A stretch of DNA of 64,000 bases from Streptomyces althioticus (GTDB lineage: Bacteria; Actinomycetota; Actinomycetes; Streptomycetales; Streptomycetaceae): positions 16,608-80,607 of the forward strand of contig BMSW01000004.1 of assembly GCA_014649355.1 (NCBI GenBank), in the 5' to 3' direction. Made by a program: the position numbers and the translations under genes. The stretch's first letter is position 1. Every line of letters starts with the position of its first letter. The notes under the pieces were generated by a model. It was not told where the DNA came from. It saw only the letters and a list, made by a program, of their open reading frames with translations, and ran no database searches. Shown in pieces: positions 27,411 to 35,855 of the stretch.

Positions 27411-28151
27411 ATGCGCGCCTTGCGAATACTGCTCGTCATCGCCGTCGTACTCGGCGGCATCTTCGTGATCGTCGACCGCGTCGCCGTCCACTTCGCCGAG
27501 GGCGAGGCCGCCGACCGGGTCCGCGCCTCCGAGGGGCTGGCCTCCACCCCCGACGTGGACATCCAGGGCTTCCCCTTCCTGACCCAGGTGCTCGGCGGCT
27601 CGTTCGACGAGGTGCGGGTCGGCATCTCGGACTACGAGGCCGGCGGCGGCGAGGGCGGCAAGACCATCCGCATCGCCGACCTCCGGGCGGACCTGCGCGG
27701 CGTCGAGTTCTCCGGTGACTTCGGCTCCGCCGTCGCCGACAGCGCCACCGGCACGGCCACCATCGCCTACGACGAGCTGCTGAGGAACGCCAAGGCGGAG
27801 CCCACGAAGGTGGCGCCCGGCATCACCGCCGAGGTGGTGGCGCTGTCCGACGGGGGCAACGGGAAGATCAAGGTCGCGCTGGAGACCACCGTGCTCGGCA
27901 CGAAGCTGCCCGAGCCGGTGAGCGTGCTCAGCTCGGTGACCGTCGTCGACGGGAACACCGTGCGGGTGCGGGCGGACGCGCTGCCGGTGCTGGGCGGGGT
28001 GCAGATCGCCGAGTCGCGGGTGCGGCGGATCACCGACTTCGAGCAGAAGATCGACGGCCTGCCCGGCGGGATCAGCCTGGAGAAGGTCCAGGCGGCGTCG
28101 GACGGCGTGGACGTGACGGTGACGGGGAAGGACGTACGACTGGCCGGGTAG
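27411..28151 (+). CDS. DUF2993 (LmeA-like) exported protein
   Basis: 246-residue protein with one N-terminal hydrophobic helix (residues 4-22, signal anchor) and an extracytoplasmic DUF2993 domain (GFPFLTQVLGGSFDEVRVG, about residues 55-73). Mycobacterial LmeA of this family binds phospholipid and affects mannan elongation; the role in Streptomyces is not known. A TACGCT -10-like hexamer at 27353-27358 fits a roughly 45-nt leader with GGTGGGGG before the ATG. Confidence 0.85.
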   Translation: MRALRILLVIAVVLGGIFVIVDRVAVHFAEGEAADRVRASEGLASTPDVDIQGFPFLTQVLGGSFDEVRVGISDYEAGGGEGGKTIRIADLRADLRGVEFSGDFGSAVADSATGTATIAYDELLRNAKAEPTKVAPGITAEVVALSDGGNGKIKVALETTVLGTKLPEPVSVLSSVTVVDGNTVRVRADALPVLGGVQIAESRVRRITDFEQKIDGLPGGISLEKVQAASDGVDVTVTGKDVRLAG

Positions 28152-28334
28152 ACCGGCGGTGTCCGGTGGGCGAGACGGTCTCGTCCGCTGGGCAGATGGG
28201 ACGGCTCCGGGAGTGGGAGCGCGGGCGACCGGGCGGGCGGTTTTACCGGTCGTCGTATCGATGGATGGACGATCTCGTCTCACCATGCGACACACCGGTG
28301 ACAGGGCCCCTCGTCCGTCCTTACGATCGACCCC

Positions 28335-28442
28335 ATGCAGTGTCAGACGAGCGTCCTCCGTCCGAGGGGACAGGCGGATCTCACGAAGCGGCGGGCAGTG
28401 GACCTGTGCCGTGTCGCCGCCATGCTCTGTCGCACCTTCTGA
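28335..28442 (+). CDS. Cysteine-containing leader peptide upstream of sulfurtransferase
   Basis: 35-codon frame (MQCQTSVLRPRG... then LTKRRAVDLCRVAAMLCRTF). The C-terminal part matches a short 'putative leader peptide' family I know from actinobacteria, found ahead of sulfur and cysteine genes. Cysteine codons at positions 25 and 32 near the stop suggest ribosome stalling at low Cys-tRNA. It starts 235 bp before the sulfurtransferase ATG and two small hairpins follow it. The rest of the gap 28152-28569 shows nothing else definable. Confidence 0.8.
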   Translation: MQCQTSVLRPRGQADLTKRRAVDLCRVAAMLCRTF

Positions 28443-28492
28443 GCGGACGCGTCTTCCGTCCGCATTCCCGTCCCGTTCCCTGATCGGGGAAC
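28443..28492 (+). promoter_or_regulatory. Candidate attenuator hairpins after the leader peptide
   Basis: GCGGACG/CGTCCGC (28443-28449 with 28457-28463) starts directly after the leader stop, and GTTCCC/GGGAAC (28475-28480 with 28487-28492) follows. Both are short. They could be the downstream elements through which a stalled ribosome controls sulfurtransferase expression; there is no T-run. Confidence 0.4.
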
Positions 28493-28569
28493 CCGTGCGC
28501 CGCCCCGGCCCGGGCGCCGCGCACCCCCGTACCCGCACGCCCCCCGTAACTGCCCCGGAGGAGAACAGC

Positions 28570-29415
28570 ATGGCTCGCAGCGACGTCCTGGTCGACGCCG
28601 ACTGGGTCCAGGAGCACCTGGACGACCCGACCATCGTGATCGTGGAGGTGGACGAGGACACGTCCGCCTACGACAAGAACCACATCAAGAACGCCGTCCG
28701 GATCGACTGGACCAAGGACCTGCAGGACCCGGTCCGCCGTGACTTCGTCGACCAGGAGGGCTTCGAGAAGCTCCTGTCCGACAAGGGCATCGCCAACGAC
28801 CACACGGTCGTCCTGTACGGCGGCAACAACAACTGGTTCGCCGCGTACGCGTACTGGTACTTCAAGCTGTACGGCCACGAGAACGTCAAGCTCCTCGACG
28901 GCGGCCGCAAGAAGTGGGAGCTCGACGCCCGCGAGCTGGTCCCCGGCGACGAGGTGCCGGAGCGCCCGAAGACCGAGTACAAGGCCAAGCCGCAGGACAC
29001 CTCCATCCGCGCCTTCCGCGACGAGGTCGTGGACGCCATCGGCAAGCAGAACATCGTCGACGTGCGCTCGCCCGACGAGTTCGCCGGCAAGCTGCTCGCC
29101 CCGGCCCACCTGCCGCAGGAGCAGTCGCAGCGCCCCGGCCACGTGCCGACCTCCCGCAACATCCCCTGGTCGAAGAACGCCAACGACGACGGCACCTTCA
29201 AGTCCGACGAGGAGCTCAAGAAGCTCTACGAGGACGAGGAGATCGACCTGTCCAAGGACACCATCGCCCTGTGCCGCATCGGTGAGCGCTCCGCGCTGTC
29301 CTGGTTCGTGCTGCACGAGCTGCTCGGCGTGGAGAACGTCAAGAACTACGACGGCTCCTGGACCGAGTACGGCTCCCTCGTCGGCGTGCCGATCGAGCTC
29401 GGCTCCGGCAAGTAA
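28570..29415 (+). CDS. Thiosulfate sulfurtransferase (rhodanese, SseA/CysA type)
   Basis: 281-residue two-domain rhodanese. Domain 1 (about 5-125) is the inactive fold (LLDGGRKKWELDAREL); domain 2 (about 145-275) carries the active Cys235 in the loop CRIGERS. The enzyme transfers sulfane sulfur from thiosulfate to cyanide or thiols in the cytoplasm. The ATG follows GGAGGAGAACAGC. The DUF1416 gene starts 32 bp downstream, a conserved actinobacterial pairing. A cysteine-containing leader peptide upstream suggests sulfur-responsive attenuation. Confidence 0.95.
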   Translation: MARSDVLVDADWVQEHLDDPTIVIVEVDEDTSAYDKNHIKNAVRIDWTKDLQDPVRRDFVDQEGFEKLLSDKGIANDHTVVLYGGNNNWFAAYAYWYFKLYGHENVKLLDGGRKKWELDARELVPGDEVPERPKTEYKAKPQDTSIRAFRDEVVDAIGKQNIVDVRSPDEFAGKLLAPAHLPQEQSQRPGHVPTSRNIPWSKNANDDGTFKSDEELKKLYEDEEIDLSKDTIALCRIGERSALSWFVLHELLGVENVKNYDGSWTEYGSLVGVPIELGSGK

Positions 29416-29447
29416 TCCCTCCCCGACCGACCTCTCAGGAGTAAGAC

Positions 29448-29735
29448 ATGTGCGGTGCGAAGGCCGGCGGCCCGGACGCCTCGACGATCAAGCCCGGTGA
29501 GACCACCATCCAGGGTCAGGTGACCCGCGACGGCGAGCCGGTGACGGGATACGTCCGTCTCCTCGACTCGACCGGCGAGTTCACCGCGGAGGTCCCCACC
29601 TCCGCGACCGGACAGTTCCGCTTCTACGCGGCGGAAGGCACCTGGACCGTCCGCGCCCTGGTGCCCGGCGGCACCGCCGACCGCACGGTCGTCGCCCAGC
29701 AGGGCGGCCTGGCCGAGGTCGCGATCGCGGTCTGA
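29448..29735 (+). CDS. DUF1416 protein
   Basis: 95-residue small beta-rich protein of the DUF1416 family, recognised by the N-terminal MCGAKAGGPD and a carboxypeptidase-regulatory-like fold (GQVTRDGEPVTGYVRLLD, then FRFYAAEGTWTVR). It is nearly always next to a sulfurtransferase of the SseA type; the Cys2 near the N-terminus may accept sulfur, which is inference. It has an AGGAG ribosome site and shares the sulfurtransferase operon, which ends at the hairpin at 29749. Confidence 0.92.
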   Translation: MCGAKAGGPDASTIKPGETTIQGQVTRDGEPVTGYVRLLDSTGEFTAEVPTSATGQFRFYAAEGTWTVRALVPGGTADRTVVAQQGGLAEVAIAV

Positions 29736-29748
29736 GCAGGCTCAGTAC

Positions 29749-29780
29749 GAAGGGCCGCGTCCCTGTGGACGCGGCCCTTC
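29749..29780 (+). terminator. Strong terminator hairpin
   Basis: GAAGGGCCGCGTCC and GGACGCGGCCCTTC form perfect 14-bp arms around CTGT, starting 14 bp after the DUF1416 stop. Confidence 0.88.
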
Positions 29781-29806
29781 GGCATGTCCGGACCTACGCT
29801 GGAGAC

Positions 29807-30067
29807 ATGTACGCGCGCAGGCGTCATGTCTACTTCGCCATGATGGGCGGCTGCATCGGGCTGTTCGTCCTGGCCTGGGGCGTCGTACGCCTCTGGTCGG
29901 TGCCCGCCGCCGTGGCGATGTGCCTGGTCGCCATGGTGATCCCGCCGGTCGCCGCGATCGTCGCCAACCGGCGCGGCCCCGACGACCGCTGGTGGGACGA
30001 CCCTTCCGGCGACCCGCAGTCCGACGAGTGGTGGGACGAGCTGGACGGCAGGAAAGGACCCCGCTAG
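29807..30067 (+). CDS. DUF3099 small membrane protein
   Basis: 86 residues with two hydrophobic spans (about 7-26 and 31-50) and an acidic, Trp-rich tail (DDRWWDDPSGDPQSDEWWDEL, residues 59-79), characteristic of the DUF3099 family. Function unknown. TACGCT at 29795-29800 lies 6 nt before the ATG, pointing to a leaderless mRNA, although GGAG within the spacer could also act as a ribosome site. Confidence 0.85.
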   Translation: MYARRRHVYFAMMGGCIGLFVLAWGVVRLWSVPAAVAMCLVAMVIPPVAAIVANRRGPDDRWWDDPSGDPQSDEWWDELDGRKGPR

Positions 30068-30072
30068 CCCGG

Positions 30073-30435
30073 TCAGTACACGAGGGCCTGCGTGCCGTCC
30101 GCCATGGCCTCCTGCACGAAGACCTGCGCGCCCGCGATCCGCACGCCCTCGATCACGTCCTTCTCCGTGATCTCCCGGCGCGCGGCGCACTGCGTGCACA
30201 GCGTGACCTTGCCGGACGCCAGCACCGAGTCCAGCAGGTCCGGCAGCGGAGCGGCGTGCGGCAGCTCGAACTCCGCGGCCTTCCCCGGCAGCGCGAACCA
30301 CGCCGACTCCCCGGTGAGCCACAGCGACACCTCGACCCCACTGGCCGCCGCCACCGCGGCCACCGTGAACGCCTGCGAGCAGCGCTCGGGTGCGTCGGCC
30401 CCGGCGGTCACCTTGATCACGAGCTTCTTCGCCAT
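30073..30435 (-). CDS. DsrE/DsrF-like family protein
   Basis: 120-residue cytoplasmic DsrE-fold protein (KLVIKVTAGADAPERCSQAF... and DVIEGVRIAGAQVFVQEAM). It has two cysteines in the CTQC motif near residue 80, possible sulfur-transfer or redox sites as in TusBCD/DsrEFH. It is near the sulfurtransferase genes but convergent with DUF3099. TACCAT (30447-30442) lies 6 nt upstream of the ATG, again suggesting a leaderless message. Confidence 0.85.
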   Translation of the reverse strand: MAKKLVIKVTAGADAPERCSQAFTVAAVAAASGVEVSLWLTGESAWFALPGKAAEFELPHAAPLPDLLDSVLASGKVTLCTQCAARREITEKDVIEGVRIAGAQVFVQEAMADGTQALVY

Positions 30436-30551
30436 ACCCGCATGGTAGTCAGGGGCGCGTGGCCCACCTCGGACGACGGGTGCCGCACCCGGCCGCGTAA
30501 GCTGGGGTCGGCCCTGTGCACACCTTCGCACCCCCGCTCAAGGAGCACCCC

Positions 30552-30650
30552 GTGATCATCTTCTTCGAAATCCTGCTGGTCCTGGTCTGCGTCGGCGTCC
30601 TCGCCTTCGCCGGACTGACCGTGAAGAAGCTGTTCCAGGGCCAGCGCTGA
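30552..30650 (+). CDS. 32-residue small membrane protein
   Basis: GTG-started frame encoding a single hydrophobic helix (about residues 2-22, IIFFEILLVLVCVGVLAF) and a basic tail TVKKLFQGQR. AAGGAG precedes the GTG at good spacing, and the next gene starts 22 bp after the stop, so it is probably the first gene of a bicistronic unit. A TAAGCT -10-like hexamer lies at about 30496-30501. Function unknown; it is likely a conserved actinobacterial microprotein. Confidence 0.72.
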   Translation: MIIFFEILLVLVCVGVLAFAGLTVKKLFQGQR

Positions 30651-30672
30651 CCGCGACCAGGAAGTACCCCTC

Positions 30673-31248
30673 ATGATCGAGATCCCGTCCGACCTGCACA
30701 AGGACCTCGTCCCGCTCGCGTTCCTGCTCGGCAACTGGGCAGGCGCGGGCGTGCACGACTTCCCCGGTGCCGAGAAGTGCAACTTCGGCCAGGAGGTCAC
30801 CTTCACCCACGACGGGCGGGACTTCCTGGAGTACTCCTCGCGCACCTGGGTGCTCGACGGCGACGGCAACAAGGTCCGCCCGCTGGAGTCGGAGCACGGC
30901 TACTGGCGCATCGACGCCGACCGCAAGGTCGAGGTGACCATGGTCCGCGACGACGGCGTCGTCGAGATCTGGTACGGCGAGATGGCCGAGAAGAAGCCGC
31001 AGATCGACCTGGTCACGGACGCCGTCGCGCGCACCGCCGCCTCCGGCCCGTACACCGGCGGCAAGCGGCTCTACGGCTACGTCAAGAGCGACCTGATGTG
31101 GGTCGGCGAGAAGCAGACCCCCGAGGTCGAGCTGCGCCCCTACATGTCGGCGCACCTGAAGAAGGTCGTCACCCCGGAGGAGGTCGAGCGCTGGGCCAAG
31201 GCCCTGCCCGACGACATGCCGGACGACGGCATCGCGTTCTTCAAGTAG
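30673..31248 (+). CDS. Nitrobindin-like (FABP-type) heme-binding protein
   Basis: 191-residue beta-barrel protein of the THAP4/nitrobindin family (former DUF1794). The signature G20-x-W22-x-G24-x-G26 is present near the N-terminus, and the C-terminal candidate heme-ligand histidine lies in PYMSAHLKKV. Relatives bind ferric heme and react with NO or peroxynitrite. The stop is followed 49 bp later by nur, read from its own leaderless promoter. Confidence 0.9.
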   Translation: MIEIPSDLHKDLVPLAFLLGNWAGAGVHDFPGAEKCNFGQEVTFTHDGRDFLEYSSRTWVLDGDGNKVRPLESEHGYWRIDADRKVEVTMVRDDGVVEIWYGEMAEKKPQIDLVTDAVARTAASGPYTGGKRLYGYVKSDLMWVGEKQTPEVELRPYMSAHLKKVVTPEEVERWAKALPDDMPDDGIAFFK

Positions 31249-31297
31249 GCCGTCCGGCCCCGGGGTGCTCCGGGGCCCAGGCTCTAGACTCGTGGGT

Positions 31298-31735
31298 GTG
31301 GTGAGCACCGACTGGAAGAGCGACCTCAGGCAGCGCGGGTACCGGCTGACGCCCCAGCGCCAGCTCGTGCTCGAAGCCGTCGACACCCTGGAGCACGCGA
31401 CCCCCGACGACATCCTCGTGGAAGTGAGGAAGACGGCGTCGGGGGTCAACATCTCCACCGTGTACCGCACGCTGGAGCTCCTCGAGGAACTGGGCCTGGT
31501 CAGCCACGCCCACCTCGGGCACGGCGCGCCGACCTACCACCTCGCCGACCGCCACCACCATCTGCACCTGGTCTGCCGCGACTGCACCAAGGTGATCGAG
31601 GCGGACGTGGAGGTGGCCGCCGAATTCACCGAGAAGCTGAGGGACACCTTCGGCTTCGACACCGACATGAAGCACTTCGCGATCTTCGGCCGGTGCCAGG
31701 ACTGCTCCCTGAAGACGTCAACTACCGAGTCGTAG
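31298..31735 (+). CDS. nur: Nickel-responsive Fur-family regulator Nur
   Basis: 145-residue Fur-type repressor. The sequence agrees closely with S. coelicolor Nur as I remember it (VSTDWKSDLRQRGYRLTPQRQ...), which represses nickel uptake and controls the sodN/sodF switch. N-terminal winged helix (NISTVYRTLELLEEL, about 50-64); metal-site residues in the HHHLHLVCRDC region (about 86-96) and a second Cys pair CQDC near 134-137. TAGACT (31285-31290) precedes the GTG by 7 nt: a leaderless transcript. Confidence 0.94.
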   Translation: MVSTDWKSDLRQRGYRLTPQRQLVLEAVDTLEHATPDDILVEVRKTASGVNISTVYRTLELLEELGLVSHAHLGHGAPTYHLADRHHHLHLVCRDCTKVIEADVEVAAEFTEKLRDTFGFDTDMKHFAIFGRCQDCSLKTSTTES

Positions 31736-31744
31736 GCTAGGCGT

Positions 31745-32710
31745 ATGAAAAGCCCCCTGCTGACCCTGCCCGGCGCCGTCCCCGCCGAGGGCGTGGACGA
31801 AGGCGTGGCCGCCCACTACGGCGACCTGTTCCGTGAGCAGCGCGCCCTCGCCGACGGCACCGGCTTCGTCGACCTGTCCCACCGCGGGGTCGTCACCGTC
31901 TCCGGCGCCGAGCGGCTTGGCTGGCTCCACCTGCTGCTCACCCAGCACGTCCAGGAGCTGCCCGCGCACGAGGCCACCGAGGCGCTGATCCTGTCCGCCA
32001 ACGGCCACATCGAGCACGCGCTCTACCTGGTCGACGACGGCGAGACGACCTGGGCGCACGTCGAGCCCGGCACCCAGGAGGCGCTGGTCGCGTACCTGGA
32101 GTCGATGAAGTTCTTCTACCGGGTCGAGGTCGCCGACCGCACCGAGGACGTCGCGGTGGTGCACCTGCCCGCCGGGTCCATCGCCGAGGTGCCCGAGGGC
32201 GTGGCGGTGCGCGAGACGCCGTACGGCAGGGACCTCTTCCTGCCCCGCGGCGACCTGGAGGAGTTCGCGCGCACGGCGGGCCCCGCCGCCGGGCTCCTCG
32301 CCTACGAGGCGCTGCGCGTCGAGCAGCACCGCCCCCGGCTCGGCTTCGAGACGGACCACCGCACCATCCCGCACGAGCTGGGCTGGATCGGCTCCGCCGT
32401 GCATCTGCAGAAGGGCTGCTACCGCGGCCAGGAGACCGTCGCCCGCGTCCAGAACTTGGGGAAGCCGCCGCGCCGGCTGGTCTTCCTGCACCTGGACGGC
32501 AGCGAGGTGCACCTGCCCGTGCCGGGCACCGAGCTGCGCCTGGCGGACGACGGGCCGGACGGCCGGAAGATCGGCTTCATCACGACCTCGGTACGCCACC
32601 ACGAGCTGGGGCCGGTCGCCCTCGCCCTGGTGAAGCGGAACGTCCCGGTGGACGCCCGGCTGCTGGCCGGGGACACGGCCGCCGCGCAGGAGACCGTCGT
32701 CGAGCCCTGA
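31745..32710 (+). CDS. ygfZ: Folate-binding protein YgfZ (GcvT-like)
   Basis: 321-residue tetrahydrofolate-dependent protein needed for some iron-sulfur enzymes. The diagnostic YgfZ motif K223-G-C-Y-R-G-Q-E230 is intact. GcvT-like fold in the N-terminal two thirds (LGWLHLLLTQHVQELPAHE, LILSANGHIEHALYLV). The -10 hexamer TAGGCT at 31733-31738 contains the nur stop codon (TAG) and lies 6 nt before the ATG, so this gene has its own leaderless promoter at the end of nur. Confidence 0.93.
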   Translation: MKSPLLTLPGAVPAEGVDEGVAAHYGDLFREQRALADGTGFVDLSHRGVVTVSGAERLGWLHLLLTQHVQELPAHEATEALILSANGHIEHALYLVDDGETTWAHVEPGTQEALVAYLESMKFFYRVEVADRTEDVAVVHLPAGSIAEVPEGVAVRETPYGRDLFLPRGDLEEFARTAGPAAGLLAYEALRVEQHRPRLGFETDHRTIPHELGWIGSAVHLQKGCYRGQETVARVQNLGKPPRRLVFLHLDGSEVHLPVPGTELRLADDGPDGRKIGFITTSVRHHELGPVALALVKRNVPVDARLLAGDTAAAQETVVEP

Positions 32711-32747
32711 GCCGCGCGGTTCGTGAGGCCCGCGCGGCCCGTGGGCC

Positions 32748-33173
32748 TCACATCTCCAGCAGCACGGTGAACGGGCCGTCGTTCGTCAGCGACACCCGCA
32801 TCTGCGCGCCGAACCGGCCCGTCGCCACCGTCGCGCCCAGCGCGCGCAGCTGGGCCACCACCTCGTCGACCAGCGGCTCGGCGAGATCGCCGGGGGCTGC
32901 CGCGTTCCAGGTGGGGCGGCGGCCCTTCCGGGCGTCCCCGTAGAGGGTGAACTGGCTGATCACCAGGAGCGGGGCGCCGACGTCGCTGCAGGACCTCTCG
33001 TCCTTCAGCATCCGGATCGACCACAGCTTGCGGGCGAGCTGCGCCGCCTTCTCCTCGGTGTCCTCGTGGGTGACGCCGACCAGGACGCACAGGCCCTCGC
33101 CCTCGATCTCCCCCACGGTCTCGCCGTCCACGACGACGCTCGCGCCGTCCACCCTCTGCACCACTGCTCGCAT
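32748..33173 (-). CDS. dtd: D-aminoacyl-tRNA deacylase
   Basis: Hydrolyses D-amino acids mischarged on tRNA, in the cytoplasm. 141 residues, standard Dtd length. Conserved motifs SQFTLYGD (about 72-79) and the cross-subunit Gly-Pro motif in [13 protein letters not shown] at the C-terminus are intact, as is the N-terminal MRAVVQRV. It is convergent with ygfZ and divergent from rsiG; the 177-bp gap to rsiG should hold both promoters. Confidence 0.96.
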   Translation of the reverse strand: MRAVVQRVDGASVVVDGETVGEIEGEGLCVLVGVTHEDTEEKAAQLARKLWSIRMLKDERSCSDVGAPLLVISQFTLYGDARKGRRPTWNAAAPGDLAEPLVDEVVAQLRALGATVATGRFGAQMRVSLTNDGPFTVLLEM

Positions 33174-33350
33174 ACGCCCATGATGCCGGTCCGCGAACAG
33201 ACGCCCGACGGCGGCCCGCGATCCACCCCGGTCGGGCTATTTTTACTCCTTAGCGCCCATCTGGGGCGGATCGGGGCCACTCACTCACATTGCGGCCGTC
33301 AGGGGTGGCACGATGCTGGCACATGCCGGTCGAGGGGACGGTTGAGGCAC

Positions 33351-33998
33351 ATGAGCACATCGGGGATCGGGCAGGCGTCCGCGGCTGTCGCGTTGGCCCA
33401 GGAGTTGACCCAAGGGGGCGCCGGGGAACGGGAGTTCCGCCGGCCGCCCGTGCAGCGCACGGACAGCCCCGCGCTGCCCGGGGACGGGGCGGAGGACGAA
33501 CTGACCGGGCTGAGCCTGGCCGAACTGCGCACGATGCGGCGGGACGCACAGCGCGACGAGGCCGACCTCAGCTACGTACGGAGGCTGCTGCAGGGGCGGA
33601 TCGACATCCTGCGCGCGGAGCTGGCCCGGCGTGACCTGCCGTCAGGGGTGCCGGCGGCCGTCGCGCCGGGGGAGACCTCCGTCGTGCAGCGGCTGGCGGA
33701 GATCCTGCGGGACACCCCCGCGCGTCACCGTTCCTCCGCCCGCCATCTGACGCTGGGCACACCGCGGAGCGAGGAGTACCGGCGGCTGGCCTCCGAGATG
33801 CTCGCCGAGGTGGAGCTCTCCGACCTGGGCGCGCGCACGGACGGAGAGCTGCACACCGCGATGGGCCGGTTGGTCGGGTACGAGCAGCAGGTGTCGCGCC
33901 GCCGGCAGCGGCTGCAGCGCACCGCCGACGCGTGCGGGGCGGAGATCACCCGGCGCTACCGGGAGGGGGAGGCGCAGGTCGACGACCTGCTCGCATGA
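33351..33998 (+). CDS. rsiG: Anti-sigma factor RsiG (c-di-GMP-dependent, for WhiG)
   Basis: 215-residue antiparallel helical protein that, with cyclic di-GMP, sequesters the sporulation sigma factor WhiG. The diagnostic motif E-x3-S-x2-R-x3-Q-x3-D occurs twice: E70/S74/R77/Q81/D85 and E178/S182/R185/Q189/D193. The N-terminal 45 residues and a Pro-rich linker (about 95-125) look flexible. I chose ATG 33351; upstream in-frame sequence is not conserved-looking. whiG itself is not in this window. Confidence 0.93.
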   Translation: MSTSGIGQASAAVALAQELTQGGAGEREFRRPPVQRTDSPALPGDGAEDELTGLSLAELRTMRRDAQRDEADLSYVRRLLQGRIDILRAELARRDLPSGVPAAVAPGETSVVQRLAEILRDTPARHRSSARHLTLGTPRSEEYRRLASEMLAEVELSDLGARTDGELHTAMGRLVGYEQQVSRRRQRLQRTADACGAEITRRYREGEAQVDDLLA

Positions 33999-34058
33999 GG
34001 TCCGGGTCCCGGTGAAACCACGTCGACACCTCCCGGGGGGCCGACTTACCGTGACCCC

Positions 34059-35315
34059 ATGACCTCCCGTGCCGACATCGACGTACGCCCCATCGACGCA
34101 TCCGAGTTCCCCGACTGGCAGCGGGCCATGAACATCGGGTTCCTGCACCGGCCGACCCTGGACGAGGAGATCCTCGACGCGCGCCGGGCGCAGTTCACGC
34201 CCGGCCGCTCGACGGCCGCCTTCGACGGGGGGCGCTGCGTCGCGACGTTCCGCTCCTTCGCCCAGGAGCTCACGGCCGTCGGCGGGGCGGCCGTCCCGGC
34301 CGACGCGGTCACCAACGTCACCGTCTCCCCGACCCACCGCAGGCGCGGCCTGCTGACGCGGATGATCGCGCAGGACCTGGCGGCGGCGAAAGAGCGCGGG
34401 GACGTCGTCGCCACGCTGATCGCCGCCGAGTACCCGATCTACGGGCGGTACGGCTTCGGCCCCGCCACCTGGGCCACCGAGTGGACGATCGACGTGCCGC
34501 GCGCCGGGCTCGACCCGCGCTGGGCGGGCCCGGAGGACGGCGGCCGGATCGACCTGGTGGACGCCGAGGACGTCCGCAAGCACGGCCCCGAACTGCACGA
34601 GCGGCTGCGCCGTTCCCAGCCGGGCGTCGTGAGCCGTGACGAGCTGTGGTGGAAGGTCACGACGGGCGCCGTGCGCTTCCACGCGACGTTCCACGAGCCG
34701 TACTACGTGATCTACCGCTCGGCCTCCGGTGAGGTCGAGGGCATCGCCGCCTACACCGCGGACGACAAGTGGGGCGACGGCAAGCAGCCGCTCAACACGG
34801 TCCGGGTGAAGTGGCTGACCGGGGTGACCCCCGCCGCCGAGCGGGCGCTGTGGCGCTACCTGTGCTCGATCGACTGGGTGGTCGCGGTGAAGACCGGCTA
34901 CCGCGCCCCGGACGACCTGCTTCCGCACTTCCTCCCCGACCCGCGGGCCGCCGCCGTGACCACCCACGCCGACTGGCTGTGGGTGCGCATCCTCGACGTC
35001 GTACGGGCCCTGGAGGCGCGGACGTACGAGGCGGCGGGGTCGCTGGTGCTGGAGGTGGCCGACGCGGGCGGGCTGGCCGGCGGGCGGTACCGGCTGGAGG
35101 CGTCGGCGGACGGCGCCGGGACCTGCGCGCCGACGACGGACAACCCGGACCTCTCGCTGGACGTCGCGGAGCTGGCGACGCTGTGGCTCGGCGACGAGTC
35201 GGCGGTGCGGCTCGCGGCGCTGGGCCGGGTCCGGGAAGAACGAGCGGGCGCCGCCCGTCAGGCCGACGCCCTGCTGCGTACGTCCAGGCGACCGTGGTGC
35301 CCGGACATCTTCTGA
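34059..35315 (+). CDS. Eis-like GNAT N-acetyltransferase
   Basis: 418-residue tripartite Eis-type acetyltransferase: N-terminal GNAT domain with acetyl-CoA loop [16 protein letters not shown] (about 88-103), a second degenerate GNAT domain and a C-terminal SCP2-like domain. The chain ends in a free carboxyl Phe (PWCPDIF); in Eis the terminal carboxylate is catalytic. Eis enzymes acetylate aminoglycosides and other amines; the substrate here is not known. TACCGT (34047-34052) lies 6 nt before the ATG: leaderless. Confidence 0.9.
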   Translation: MTSRADIDVRPIDASEFPDWQRAMNIGFLHRPTLDEEILDARRAQFTPGRSTAAFDGGRCVATFRSFAQELTAVGGAAVPADAVTNVTVSPTHRRRGLLTRMIAQDLAAAKERGDVVATLIAAEYPIYGRYGFGPATWATEWTIDVPRAGLDPRWAGPEDGGRIDLVDAEDVRKHGPELHERLRRSQPGVVSRDELWWKVTTGAVRFHATFHEPYYVIYRSASGEVEGIAAYTADDKWGDGKQPLNTVRVKWLTGVTPAAERALWRYLCSIDWVVAVKTGYRAPDDLLPHFLPDPRAAAVTTHADWLWVRILDVVRALEARTYEAAGSLVLEVADAGGLAGGRYRLEASADGAGTCAPTTDNPDLSLDVAELATLWLGDESAVRLAALGRVREERAGAARQADALLRTSRRPWCPDIF

Positions 35316-35432
35316 GCGCGGACGCCTCCGCGCCTTCGGTGCCGCTTCCTCCTTCCGCCGGTGACGGGTGGGCGTGATCGTGCATCCGTAGCGAGCTGTT
35401 CAGTTGTGGTGGTGGGTGTGGTGCTCCGTCGG

Positions 35433-35465
35433 CGGGCTCCCGGCTCCCCTCCGGAAGGGAGCCCG
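35433..35465. terminator. Bidirectional terminator hairpin
   Basis: CGGGCTCCC and GGGAGCCCG are perfect 9-bp arms, with an inner hairpin possible in the loop. It lies between the convergent acetyltransferase and the first small membrane gene. Confidence 0.75.
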
Positions 35466-35489
35466 GCCGGCGGTCCGTGCGGAGTGCCG

Positions 35490-35675
35490 TCAGCCGGACT
35501 GGGCGAACAGCATCACGAGGATGACCGCGCCGATGCCGCCGATCATGGTGTTGCGTGCCTTGATGCCCACGGTGAGGGCGACGAAGGCGATGATCCCCAT
35601 CGGGCCGTACTTCCACTGGACGAGCTGCTCGAACCCGATGGCCAGGGCGGCGACGACGATGGCGATGAGCGGCAT
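35490..35675 (-). CDS. Small two-span membrane protein, module copy 1
   Basis: 61 residues with two hydrophobic helices (about 2-18 and 25-58, probably split by the basic KARN). The pattern MPLIAIVV...EQLVQWKYG...G..A.VALTVGIKARN...GAV is shared with the proteins at 36825 and 38846. GGGGG lies upstream of the ATG. It is divergent from a GntR-type regulator, with a palindromic operator between them. Function unknown. Confidence 0.82.
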   Translation of the reverse strand: MPLIAIVVAALAIGFEQLVQWKYGPMGIIAFVALTVGIKARNTMIGGIGAVILVMLFAQSG

Positions 35676-35753
35676 GGCGGTCCCCCTTTGTCCGGCGGCC
35701 CCCCACCGCCCTCCTGGTGAGCCAACCCCTCTACGGGTCGACCAGGTTGGGCG

Positions 35754-35849
35754 AGTTGGTGACCAACTTATTCTTAGTTATCTCCACTTGGAAGAGTCCT
35801 ATAACCACCCTTCGTTGAACTCCCGCAAGATGGCGAGAAGTTGTAGTGT
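35754..35849. promoter_or_regulatory. Divergent operator/promoter region, module copy 1
   Basis: Perfect palindrome AGTTGG-TGA-CCAACT (35754-35768). Then TTAGTTATCTCCACTTGG (35774-35791) and the -10 hexamer TAGTGT (35844-35849), 6 nt before the regulator's GTG. The region is unusually AT-rich. From palindrome to -10 is exactly 90 bp, the same as in copy 2 at 37120. Confidence 0.8.
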
Positions 35850-35855
35850 TTGGCC

